A stretch of 64,000 nucleotides of DNA from Eremomyces bilateralis CBS 781.70 (taxonomy: Eukaryota; Ascomycota; Dothideomycetes; Eremomycetales; Eremomycetaceae), in the NCBI RefSeq assembly GCF_010015585.1, contig NW_022985071.1, forward strand, positions 832,100 through 896,099, read 5' to 3'. Numbering within the stretch: position 1 is the stretch's first letter; every line of letters begins with the position of its first letter. The notes under the pieces are model-generated. The model had not been told where the DNA came from. It saw only the letters and a program-made list of their open reading frames with translations, and ran no database searches. A program made the position numbers and the translations under genes. Of this stretch, positions 43,701-54,502 are shown piece by piece.

Positions 43701-44987
43701 CTGGAAGAAAGACAACGGTAAAGCGAAACACGTATCAAATGGCCACGTACCTGTCTCTGTGATGGCAGATTTCGGCTCCTGTACATCTGCTGCCGCTTTC
43801 CGTTGGGGAGATTGCAGAGATCGATCTTGATCGGAGGGTAGTGGAGCACTCACTACTCTGGTTGTGGTTATTGTAGTCTCAGTCTCAGCCGGGCTTGGTA
43901 CATTGAGCAACATATCCTCGGAACTTTTGCGCGATGGCGGCTTCGAAACGGCACTGGTAGCGCTCGTCGGTAGCTTGTTCATTTGTGACATCGACGTATC
44001 GACAGAAATTTTGGCCTTTGCCACCGGCGTAACCAAAGGAGGGGATGTTTGGGTTGTAGACTGAGACTGACTCGAGAGGCCTTGAAAGAGGTAATCGAGA
44101 TCATCTGGCATCGTCCTATTGCTCAAAGTTGGCTCGTCCTGGGCAGATGAAGTAATAGTCATCTGAGCTGTGGCAGCTTCCATCGAGAGTTTCTTGGCTT
44201 CCTGCAGCATTTGCCCAACATCATCCCCATCTTGGATTGCATCCACCTTTCTCCTCTTCTCTCTAAGCTCGATCATAGGGACATCCGAGTCGTCGCTCTT
44301 ACGGCGGATTCTCCTCATCTGACCCATAAGAGGCTCGCTCTCGGAACTGATATCACTAAATCTCCGCATCTGCCCCATAAGAGGCTCGTCCACGGCACTG
44401 ATACCGCTGGATCTCCTCGTCTGTCCCACCGGAGGCTGGCCCTCGGAACTGATACTGCCTGCATAGTGGGGATATTCGAAGTGCCCTTCGCCCTCCTTGC
44501 TCTTCTGTGTTCTGGACGATTCGGCCGTGGTACCCTGACCCGAATCGGAGTCCTGTTCCTCATAAGATCTGAGGTGACCTGCTGAGGTGTACGGCCTATG
44601 ACTGCCTACCGGCAAACCGTACGCGTTCTCCAACTCTAGGAAAAAATCGGCCCAGACCTTCTGTGGGTCCCTCTTCTCCAGAACTTTGAACTCGGCAATG
44701 TCGGCTTCGACCTGGTCGAGGTCGAAGGGTTCGTAGATTCCATCTTCCCGAGCGGCCTTCTCGACTTCCCATTCTTTTAGCAAGTCGGCGCATCCAACCA
44801 TCCCGTCCTGGGGCTCCCAGGTTGCCGCACCCCGAGGCCAATATCGCCATCGGACCAGGTAATGTTCCACGCCATCCACCGTTTTCGCCGAGAGGATCCT
44901 CTCGGCTTGGAATAGGTTATCGTCTGCCTCTTTCACGCTCTCGATGAATTCTTTCCTTCGTTCTTCCTCAGAAGCCAAGCTATCCAT
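40751..44987 (-). CDS. Chromodomain and CCCH zinc-finger protein (Chp1-like)
   Basis: Three exons (44987-43751, 43354-42128, 42066-40751) sum to 1260 codons, giving 1259 residues. The chromodomain is near residues 25-80: FQAERILSAKTVDGVEHYLV, RWRYWPRGAATWEPQDGMV, with the aromatic residues of a methyl-lysine cage in place (the F of FQAERI, the W of RWRYW and W of TWEP). A Ser/Thr-rich region with imperfect repeats of 'EPLMGQMRRFSDISS' type follows. Exon 2 carries three CCCH fingers: CSNWKESVCREGDDCVFIH, CGFWFTGKPPC...CKFAH and CYFWYETGKCQKQAGCQYVH. Exon 3 holds a 20-residue tandem repeat and a C-terminal globular part (RIDYFSRYINITSMGSVHFD, VIVLYAVMSDNWNFLG). By family it should read H3K9 methylation and bind RNA through the fingers. 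It lacks the WFAGW-type end, which is instead encoded alone at 1991-3647. Confidence 0.82.
41753..41932 (-). repeat. 60-bp coding tandem repeat, three units
   Basis: On the minus strand three adjacent 60-bp units (41932-41873, 41872-41813, 41812-41753) encode 20-residue repeats of the form DSYRPxxPSPxRAxQxxxxx (DSYRPGLPSPHRAQQGYDQY, DSYRPDSPSPYRALQEHGET, DHNRPDPPSPWLARQVTEHI). They lie within exon 3 of the chromodomain-CCCH gene, in the disordered part. The third unit has drifted most. Confidence 0.9.
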
Positions 44988-45569
44988 GGTAGAGACTTAT
45001 GCAATGAACGATGGCATTCCCTGCATGAAACTGCCAGGCAAAGACTTGTTGAGTAGTATAAACAGGAATCGCGAGAACGTAAAGGAGAGGCAGAGATTCG
45101 GAGAACATAGACGACGTTTTCGAATAATGATAGGAAGAAAAGGCAGGACTGATGTTGGGGGATGGGTATCGAAGAGCCCCAACGATTGGATTTCCACCTC
45201 TGCCGCTGCCTTGTCGATAGCTGGGTTTATTCGTGTGCAGATACTTGAGTGACTTTCATTATGAATCCGACTAGACTCAAATGATGGCAGAGCGATGTGA
45301 AAGGTGCATGAAGATCGCGTAAAGATCGCTAAAGATTAGAAGTGTGGGACGTGAGAACGTATACCAGCTTCTTTTGCGGCACCTGAGACTGGAATCATCC
45401 ATGGAATTGGTGACATGAGAAAGCATTATATCACATCCTTCAATTCGAATTCTTAGAAGTGTTTAATACAAGTAAACGAAGTTGTGACACGAAAGGGTGA
45501 AGTCAAAGAATCGTTGCCGCTCCTTGTTGCCTGGGGTCAGATCCATCCACCACCCAGATGCATTATCCG

Positions 45570-45649
45570 CACGTGATGATTTACAGGGGCTTCTTGGCAT
45601 TTGGCAAGCTTAGCTGCACGTGATAGCGGGGCGAGTCATCAGTCACGTG
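45570..45649. promoter_or_regulatory. Cluster of three CACGTG boxes upstream of the Rab11 gene
   Basis: CACGTG occurs at 45570-45575, 45617-45622 and 45644-45649, each followed by A (CACGTGA), 310-390 bp upstream of the Rab11/Ypt3 start and 580-660 bp upstream of the divergent chromodomain gene. Three copies in 80 bp is far denser than chance. bHLH factors (Cbf1, Pho4/NUC-1 or SREBP types) bind such cores. Confidence 0.5.
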
Positions 45650-45960
45650 AAAGTGATGCCTGGTTGCCTCAGCACTGTCTCACTTCACTGGCGTCCTCCC
45701 TTTCACGATTCCATCCAAATTGAGGCGTTGAGCTCACTCCGCACACGCATCCCCCACAAAAGCCCATGAAACATCTTTCAACGTCCTCATTGTCCATTCG
45801 CCCCAAATAATCACTGCCTCCTACAGACACTGCAATCTGATCACTGCATCATTCATTGCCGGTCACTCTCGGAATATTGATTTCCTTCCCTTGTGTCCTC
45901 CTGCTGCACCGTGTGTGCCTCACCGACACCTCCCTCGACCCACGACATCGATAGGCAATC

Positions 45961-46939
45961 ATGGCCAACGACGAGTATGATGTATGGCCCCTTGACCCCG
46001 ACGTTCATCACATACCACCGCTGATATCCTGATGCTCTGCAGTTCCTATTCAAAGGTATGCCACATGAACCTTCGTATCGGTCCGCCTCGCTCCGTCGAA
46101 TGCTCCCTTGACGCCTGATACGTGGTGCGCTCCGGAATCCGTAGGTTGCTGACGGCGTGTGCCAGTGGTGCTGATCGGCGACTCGGGCGTCGGCAAATCG
46201 AACCTGCTCAGTCGCTTTACCCGCAACGAATTCAACCTGGATTCGAAGTCGACCATCGGCGTGGAATTCGCGACCCGCAGCATCCAAGTCGACCAGAAGA
46301 CCATCAAGGCGCAGATATGGGACACCGCCGGACAAGAGCGATATCGAGCCATCACTTCGGCCTATTACCGCGGTGCCGTCGGGGCCTTGCTCGTGTACGA
46401 TATTTCCAAGGTACAGACGTATGAGAACGTCACTCGATGGCTGCGAGAGCTGCGCGATCACGCCGACAGCAACATCGTCATCATGCTTGTGGGTAACAAG
46501 AGTGATTTGCGGCATCTACGCGCTGTACCGACAGATGATGCAAAGGCCTTTGCGAGTATGTATTCCTGGAATCTTATCGACGAATTCCGCCCTTGAATCA
46601 TTCAGCCTGAGGTATTCCGCTAACGCCAACGTGTACCTCTAGGTGAAAATAGTCTCTCTTTTATCGAGACCTCCGCTCTCGATGCAAGCAACGTCGAACT
46701 CGCATTTCAAAACATTCTCACTGGTGAGTGACATCCTCACTGTCTTAATGCTGCTGCCTGGCCTCTCCGTGCTCTCAACTATGATGGACACGCTAACCGT
46801 CGTTCCAGAAATCTACCGGATTGTCTCGAGCAAGGCACTCGACCAAGGCGACGCATCTCAGAACCCCATCGGGGAACGCCACACCGTGCATCTCTCCCCA
46901 TCGGCGGACAAGGAGGCGAAGAAGCCGAATTGCTGCTAG
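45961..46939 (+). CDS. ypt3: Rab11-family GTPase (Ypt3/Ypt31)
   Basis: Five exons (45961-45981, 46043-46055, 46166-46555, 46643-46723, 46809-46939) sum to 212 codons, giving 211 residues. The N-terminus MANDEYDFLFKVVLIGD leads to the P-loop GDSGVGKS. Then come [11 protein letters not shown] (effector region), [20 protein letters not shown] (switch II), [14 protein letters not shown], and [11 protein letters not shown] (SAL guanine motif). The end KKPNCC carries the double-Cys geranylgeranylation site. All nucleotide-binding motifs are intact. ITSAYYRGA and the [13 protein letters not shown] block are typical of Rab11. It works at the trans-Golgi and recycling vesicles in secretion and tip growth. 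A 13-nt second exon (FLFK) is notably small but required by frame. It is divergent from the chromodomain gene. Confidence 0.95.
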
Positions 46940-47959
46940 ATGCCGATTCCGCTCGGTTCTTTGATCTGGGGCCCATTGGTCCGGGGTCGATCCTTCGCCA
47001 TGTTCCGGTGGCTTACTTGTTGCGCTGCGAGATTCGGTCAGGCGCTTGGGATGACGTTAGGTGTCGATGCATGAGTCGTTAACGGTTGGGAAACGAGGGT
47101 ATAGAATGGATGTGAAGGGTGTTTTTTCGCTGTTCCTGGGATGGGTTACGTCTTCGTTGCGGTTGATGGAACATGGTCCGGTGGCAATCCGGCCTGGTCC
47201 ACTCCTGGCTGCTGGGGTGGGATTGGAGCTGGAATTGGGATTCGTTCGTCTGCTGCTACGACATGTCGACTGGCAAGGTCCACGCATTCGGAGTTTACAA
47301 TCAACTGGTAGTCTATGATCCTCGGCCTTCATCAATATGAAACATGTATGTCGTTTCCGATAGCATGGCCAAACTCAACCGCAACAGGTCCTTCAGTTTT
47401 AAGAAGCATTTAATACATTTTCCATGCAACGCTGATTCCCGTTGGTCGCTTGTTGGTTATATACAGTTCACGGACGGACGGTACCGAACGCAGCCGGTCC
47501 TCGGAGGTGAGCAGTACAAGAAGAGTGATCGGTGGGCAGAAAGGGGTAGCGCTACAATGAAAATAACAAGAAGAATTGGGGATCTGTAATCCAAGGGTAT
47601 TGAGTTAGACCAACATGAAGGGTGGGTAGAGTCTAGGATTTTGTATATCATGATGGACATTTGCATGATGCTGCAGCGTACCAACAGCAGAGATAGAAAC
47701 ATAAACGCTGAACCGTTCTTTCATCCAGAGTTCATCGTGACGATGAACTCAAGCATTAGATCCGTGAAGGACGTACAAAACAAGCCCATGCAATCGTATC
47801 CGAGAAGTTGAAAAGGAAATCATTGGATGTAAAGGCGTGTGCCATCAGACATGAAACATAGTCATCGTGAAGATAGGCGTGAAAGAAGCAAGATAAATAA
47901 AACACAAAAAGATCACGCAGCTAACTTCGGAACGAATCCACAAGCCCGCGACAGACCAC
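46940..47959. other. Convergent 3' region, Rab11 and serine-rich genes
   Basis: About 1 kb between two facing stops. Frames of 65-92 codons on both strands have no motif. I see no RNA gene or repeat. Confidence 0.4.
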
Positions 47960-50900
47960 TTACATTCGTCCGTCCCGCATCCTCGTTCCGACCACGGCCA
48001 ATGCAATCACGGCACCGATCAGCAACAGCCCGACCACACACATGATACGGTTCAGATTCCGCCACCATCGGGCCTTGAGAAACTGCTTCTCTTCATAAGC
48101 GTCTAGCCGAAGTGCGAGCGCTTGCTGGATATCCGCGTCGTAGCTAGGACGGGTGGGCGGAGCATTGGGATCATCAACGCCGACGGTATCCGTCCGCACT
48201 TTTGCTTTCCCCGTCTGCTTGCTACGCTTGGGTGCCTTCTCTGCCGTGGTTCCTTCCAAGCCAGCTAGCGCCGCAGCCGGTCCACCGGCCTCGACATCGC
48301 TCTCGTCGTACCGAGCGGTAGGCCGCTGCGGCAACGGCAGCAGAGCGCCGACGTACCAGGCCGGCGGGAAGACGAACCCGACGGCGAAGAGGGCGATCTG
48401 CCGGCCGACGCCGCCAAACACGGCACGCGGTCCAATCGGCTCGTCGAGACTCGGGGTAACCCAGACGGACATCCGCCCGGCGCTGCGACGGTCACGAGGC
48501 AATCGTGGCGAGTTGAGGCTGAGCCCTGGGATTGCTCCCGAGAGATACTGTGGCTGTGGAGGGCGGAGGGAAAGCGCGGTCAGCCGAGCAGTGCGAGACT
48601 GACGGGCGGCAAATGATTCGACTGCGGATGGGTCATCGGAAGCGAGACGCGTATCAGTGACCGCGGGGTCGGTGGGCAGGTCGGAGAGGGTTGGAGAGGG
48701 TGTGCGCGGAGGCGAAGGCGGGGGAAGCTGCGAACTACGTGCCGACGACATTCGCACGCGCCTGGAAATGATTGAAAATCTTTTAGAGCGTCGAAGCACG
48801 GAGCGTCGAGACTGGTCCGGGTGCTCGGGCGTGGGTGATAATCGTGACACGCCAGTAGGGGAGGTCGCGGCGGCACCGCGGAGGTTGGATTGTCGCGGGC
48901 GCTTTCGGGGATGGAATAGGGATAACGGAAAGTGAGCGGAGGGACTGGTTGACCGAGCCGAGGCGGAAGTCGTTTGACGGATGATGGAAGTCGACGGGAC
49001 TGTCTGGGGTGGCGTTGACGTCTCCGGCGGAAAAGAAATCGGGAACGCGACATTGGAATGCGATGATGTGGGTGGTAGCAGGACAGAACCACGATAATAT
49101 GCCCTGCGAGATGAGAAGGATGGTCGTTAGCTGGACTGAACTCTTATGAGGCTAGTGGAAATAATGTGATAGGTTTGCCCTGACGAACGCCCTTGGCCAA
49201 CGAGACAAATAACCCTAGCGGCTTCAAAAGCTGCACCTGCATAGGCGAGTGAATCGTTGGACGTTGCCGAACGGGTATATTAAGTCGGCAGATTGCCCGC
49301 GCAGTGTTATAGGATTGTGCGGGGATCTCTGCAGGGACAGGCAACATAAAATGAGCGGCCAAGGCTTTTGAATGTCGCAACATGGGGAATAATCCATGCC
49401 CCGTTCAGGCAAACAGGGGTTCAAGCGTTGTAATAAGAGAACTGTTTTCATCAACTTACCTTGCCCATGCCGGTAGCGTGCTAGCGATAACGCTCGGTGC
49501 GGAGCTTCTCGCCGAGTACGTAGATCCTGACGAAGTCGGCCTCGACAACGTATCAGAATATCTCCTGAAATAACCCGATCGCTGTTGGCGCAGTTGTGGA
49601 GACGGAAGATCGGCGACATGGTCATCTTGTTCTTCCGAGTCACGACCGGACGGGACCGTAGACGATGGCGATAAATATTGCGTAGAGAAGAGGGGCGCAG
49701 GAGCCGCAACAGATGGCATGGTTGACTCGCTAGCAATTGATCGAAGGCCACCGTTAGATGACTCGCTCTCGGGACGCCCCCACCGCCTCGGGCTAGATGA
49801 GCGCTCGCGGTAGAGGCCATCCAAGATATCCCCGCTCTCCCGACCCTCTTCTTTCTCATGAGGTATGGAAAAAGAGTGGGACGGGCGCGACTCTGTCTCG
49901 GACGGTATCGTGGAGAGACGAGAGCTCCATTGCGCTCGGGATGGCCCGTCGTTCATTCGTGGGGAAACGCGTGGTGAGACCGTGGACGACGAGGCCCATG
50001 AATTGCTCGCTGGAGATTGTCGAACAATTGGGTACTGGATCGGGACTCCGGTCTCGACCGCAAGCCGGATGGCGGAGCGTAAAGGAGTCACAGGACTCGA
50101 GGCTGACCGAGGACGATCCGAGTTGCCGGTCGAGGAAGAGTCGGATCTACCTAGCGACTCCGCTGAGTGCTTGACGATGGTTCCTCCACTGTGCTTACTC
50201 GACGGCGAAGCCGACTTCGAGCTTCGAGCGCTGAGCGAAGATACCGAGCGTTGGTGCTTGCCGGGTGTAGAATGGACGATAAAGTTCGGCGAGGACGGTG
50301 GGGAGGATGAGACCGTGGTATGCGGACCCTCTGGATGACGAATGGTCAAGGCATCCGACGTTGCAGAAGATGCGAGAGAGCTTCCGGATCGCTGTTCGTT
50401 CAGTCTTCGGGCGTGATCGATATGCGATGTAGGGGTCGGGGAAGATGATAGTGGATCGGAGGCGACGAGTCTTATGCTAGATGGATTCGCTTCCTGGACG
50501 TTACTCAAGACTCCTTCAAGGAAGTCCTCATCACCAGTGGCTAGGGACGACGGGGGAGTAGAGGCCTGGGAGAAGCGACTGGATGAGGGCGTATAGGGAG
50601 AACCAGTCGTTCGAAAGGTACCCGCTTCGGAGCTGGTGGAGGTCGATTGACGGTCTGAAGGGGACTTTCGCGGTTTCAGAGGTTGAGGAATCAGGCCGTC
50701 GTCCGGACTGCCGGTGGTTACAACATTGGACGCAGAGGTGTCGGCTGAAACTCGCACATCCTTGTCTTCGAAGATGGAATCGGGCGCATTGTGTGGGCGC
50801 AAGATGTGGGAAGGGTGGCTCGGGAAGGGGGATTTGAAATATGCGGCGGCGGTATCTTCATCAATTATGCGGATGCTCGGACGGGCCAATTCGTTTGTGC

Positions 50901-51006
50901 GGGATTGGGAGTGCTCGCGGAGAGGTTGCCGCTTGGGAGATGCTCGCCGGGAATGACTAGGACCGGGAGAGGGACGGCGCAGGGAGCTGGAAGAGGACGA
51001 TGACAT
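47960..51006 (-). CDS. Fungal serine-rich membrane protein
   Basis: Two exons (51006-49460 and 49103-47960) around a 356-nt intron sum to 897 codons, giving 896 residues. The first two thirds are low-complexity Ser/Pro/Thr/Arg sequence without globular domains (MSSSSSSSLRRPSPGPSHSR onward). A conserved patch at the splice junction, TLPAWARAYYRG, matches the PxWAR.YY block I recall from fungal proteins called 'serine-rich protein'. After more Ser/Arg-rich sequence come SVWVTPSLDEPIGPRAVFGG and a first hydrophobic segment (RQIALFAVGFVFPPAWYVGA), then a linker, and a last membrane helix (NRIMCVVGLLLIGAVIALAV) close to the C-terminus, after the conserved RWWRNLNRIM. The topology implies a long cytoplasmic N-terminus anchored by one or two helices. 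Biochemical role unknown. Many phospho-sites are likely. Confidence 0.85.
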
Positions 51007-52179
51007 GTTTCAGCGAGCAATAAGCTGGCAGATCGAGGTCTCAAGAGGGATGCAAACAGCATTTAAAGAGCGTGGTGGTGGTATATTAAAAACATGCTTG
51101 ATCAAATGGCTGATATGAGCAAGAGAACACGAGAGGACGAAAGCCGAGAAATTGAAGCAATGCTGATGAACGAGTGGCGGCTAATGCAGAGGCATAGTGA
51201 GGGTCAAAAGAGCGACAGTGCTAAGGGATAAAAATACTCATAACGAAACAAAAAGGAAGGACAAGATAAGGTAGAAATGAAGGACAGTGTTGCAAGTTTG
51301 TAGGAGAAGGGGAAAGGGTTGGAAGGTTTCATATGGAGGTGTGTGGGAGAGAGTGAAAGGGAGTTGAGTGGCTGGCACGTGGAAGCCTGAGGCTGTAAGG
51401 CAAGAACCCCCAATAATGGACGACGAATTGAATAGGGACTAGGGAGGGAACAGTGTACAGTCAGCAACCAGAAGCGACTCAAGCGAGAAAGAGAGATAGC
51501 AATTAATGACCTAAGTACAACCTGGGCAATAATAATACGTCAAGCCAGCCAGTGAAAGTTGCAGCTGGCATACAGAATAATAAATATTCATTTTCCTGCA
51601 GCAGCCCTGCAGAAGTCCTAGCTGTCCTGCACAGGTCATGCACGTTCCTGCAAAGGAAAGGGATTCCAAAGTGGATCATCCTATCCTTCCTGGATCGTAA
51701 AGTAGAATGGAAACGAAAGGGGAATGCAGATTACACGTGTATCAGTGGTCAATATTAAGTGATTAATATGGACTGCGTCCCTCATCCAGCGTTGGAATCT
51801 TGGAGGCCAATCGACCAATTCATCGGGGCAAGATGGAGGAATGGAGGTCAGGATGAGGGAGGTGGAGTTACAGTATGAAGCGATCACTGGAGGAATGGAT
51901 TGGACCCCATTAGCTCCCTTGTCCACGAATGATAAATGCGGAAATAATAATAATTCTCCCCTCTGTCACCCTCTAATATTCCTAATATTCTTCCCTACCG
52001 TCATTCCTATTGTATTCCTGAATCTTTCTCGTGTTCTTTGTCCTTCATACACCGCCAATCCATCGTCCCATTTCCACGTGCTTTGTTCTCCTGAAGTCCT
52101 GATATTCTTTCTCGGATCTCCATATTTCTTCGGGGTTCTGACTTCTGTATTTCTCACCCATCTAGTCCCCGTGGCGCTA
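51007..52179. promoter_or_regulatory. Long divergent promoter between the serine-rich and RCE1 genes
   Basis: 1.17 kb, purine-rich on the + strand from 51100 to 51500 and pyrimidine-rich from 51950 to 52170, as is common for fungal promoters and 5' leaders. A CACGTG lies at about 52076. There is a CTGCAG-rich patch at 51597-51655 (three CCTGCA-type copies). No gene seen. Confidence 0.35.
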
Positions 52180-53945
52180 ATGGACGTGTTCAACCGTCTC
52201 AAGGATTCCTACACCAAAGAACCGCGTGAGTGCTTCCCTCCACTACAGAGTCCAGCTGTTCGTTCGGTTGGCTTGTCGCGTTCGCTGCTGAAACGCGTCC
52301 ACCTCAACAGCGTCAAAACCGCCCGCATTATCTGCAAACGCCGTGGTAGCATTGTCGGTACGACTGACCTCTCGTTGATTCCATAACCTCCATACCAGTC
52401 GTCTGAATCCTGATATTGTGCTCTTTCGGCTGGTTCGCGGCTTCCCCTGCATTTGTAGTCATCCCACTTTGCATCCAACTCTCCAAGTCTGTGCCTTTCT
52501 CCGTCTCGCATCCGCCATGGGCTTGACTTTTCCAAATGTTTGACGTTTGACGTTTGATGTCATCGCACGATCCATGTCGTATGTGCTCTGTGGAATGCGG
52601 CTCTCCCAACCCTACACTTACCAGACCTGAACCAGCACACGATCTGCAGTCTCCATGAAATACGAATGAATAATCCGCATTCCACAGTCCACTATGCTAC
52701 GGTACACATTCCACTATCATGAAGTCTTGTCCAAACAAACCTCAGTCTTCAAGGATCCTGGGATGACCTTTCCGTTTGCGAGTCCTTCTTGAAATTCCCA
52801 TTCAAACCCCTATTCCCCAGATGCGCCCAATATGCCACCTACTAACCCAGCATGTCTGGTGGCCCTGCAGGTAACATATGTCTTGCTCTTTGTCGTTCCG
52901 TTCTATCTCGATAAGAACACTCGACCCTCGGCGACCCTGACTCGCGATGCCCCGTCCGTCATCCGCGCCAGACTACGCGCGGTGAGCATTGCCTCCGTCA
53001 CCACCGTCGTGATCACCCTCTACATCCTATCGGTGTACGGAAAGTATGGTTTCGGGGAGTCCCTCCATCACCTGGGTCTCTGGCCAGTAGGCCTTCACGA
53101 CATCGCCAAGGTACTACTACTATGCATGATCCTCTTCGTCGGCCCTCTCTTCGAGAGCTATTATGTCGAATCTTCCTGGCGAGAGTTGATCTCCGGCTCC
53201 GCATGGCGCGATCGCATGGACAGCCTGATTTGGTGGCGGAATATCGTCGTGGTAAGCGTAGCTGAACCCTCGTTTTTTACTCCTTCCTATTCTCACACCA
53301 ATAAAGGCTCCCCTTCTTGAAGAAGCGGTGTTCCGCTCCTCCATCGTCCCTCTCCACCTCCTCACCTACGCCACCGTGTCTGACATGCACAACCCCCCGA
53401 ACTATGCCAACGTCATCTACATCACCCCCCTGTACTTCGGCATCGCGCACATCCACCATTTCTACGAATTTCGCCTCACCCATCCGCGCGTCCCGCTCAT
53501 CGCTGCCGTCCTCCGATCGGTCATTCAGATGGCCTACACCACGCTGTTCGGCATGTTCGCCGTGTTCATCTTGCTACGGACTGGGAGTTTCTGGGCGTGC
53601 TGCGCCGCGCATGCGTTCTGCAATTCCATGAGATTCCCGCGCTTGTGGGGGAGAGTGACTGTGGAAGTCCCTATGGTGGAAGTCCCGACCGCGGCTGGGC
53701 CGGATGTTTTCGAAGGGATGTTGAACGCTGACGCTGAGGGAGCTGGGAGGAAGAATGAGGATGGTGATGGCGGTAGGAAGCGAACAGAGTCGGCGAACGG
53801 GCCGAGCGGAGGAAATGTCGGATCTGCCACTCAGGAGACGCTCTATACTGTCGTGTATTACTCATTGCTCGTCGTTGGTGCGGTGGGATTCTACAAGATG
53901 CTGTATCCATTGACGGGCAGCAGTAATGCCCTTGTGGCATTGTGA
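52180..53945 (+). CDS. rce1: CAAX prenyl protease 2 (Rce1)
   Basis: An ER membrane endopeptidase that removes the last three residues of prenylated CAAX proteins such as Ras and a-factor. The main exons are 52821-53251 and 53307-53945. A small first exon at 52180-52225 (MDVFNRLKDSYTKEP) joins in frame across a 595-nt intron with GTGAGT and CAG ends, giving 372 codons (371 residues). If that exon is wrong, the start is 52832 (MPPTNPACLVALQVTYVLLF) and the protein has 352 residues. Landmarks: VVPFYL and PSVIRARLRAVS, LLLCMILFVGPLFE, WRNIVVAPLLEEAVFRSSIV with the catalytic EExxxR, YFGIAHIHHFYE with the FxxxH metal/base motif, and CCAAHAFCNSM with HxxxN. About eight membrane helices. A Gly/Glu-rich loop (about 60 residues) precedes the last helix. 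Confidence 0.88.
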
Positions 53946-54502
53946 ACGATCAAACCCCTTTTCAAGATAACTCCTCATGTTACATACCGTGGTATATGCT
54001 CTCCGGCTCTCTTATCTGGACTATCTTATTCCTGTGGGGCTGGTTCGTTTTCATGACCAAGACCCAACCCTTTTCAGGAGTCTACAGAATTGAAAATCGA
54101 TAATTAAAAAGATGAAAAATATTCTACTATTTGGATACCCATCGCTTTTGTATCGAAATTTAGAAAATTCTCTTCGTTCTGTATCCCGTAAGTGACCGTA
54201 ACCAGTGTAAGGAAATCAGTGCATACAACTTTCCCGGGTATTGGATTTCCCCACTCAATTTCTATCCAGCGAACCGGGACTTGACAGTTGATGATGACCA
54301 CTCTGCCGACTGCTATCCATTCCTCCTTGCAAGTTCCAAACCTTCCATTGTCTTTTTATATATGCCTGTAACTGTTTGTTAATTCGCACGACAAGCGTGT
54401 TCATAAAATCTTCTGTATAGAGTCAATGGTTTAATGCGACGATAGCCAAATTGCCTGGAGTACTTTGGTTTCTTTACTGACCTTCAAATACGTCAACGCA
54501 TC
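53946..54502. other. Intergenic, RCE1 to cytochrome b2
   Basis: 557 bp, AT-rich between 54080 and 54460, between two + strand genes. No protein-like frame. It probably holds the rce1 terminator and the cytochrome b2 promoter. Confidence 0.4.

Noticed and set aside
45853-46515. 220-codon minus-strand frame
   Set aside because: Antisense shadow of the Rab11 gene; its composition mirrors the + strand motifs and it has no domain.
49224-49859. 211-codon minus-strand frame
   Set aside because: Shadow across the end of exon 1 and the intron of the serine-rich gene.
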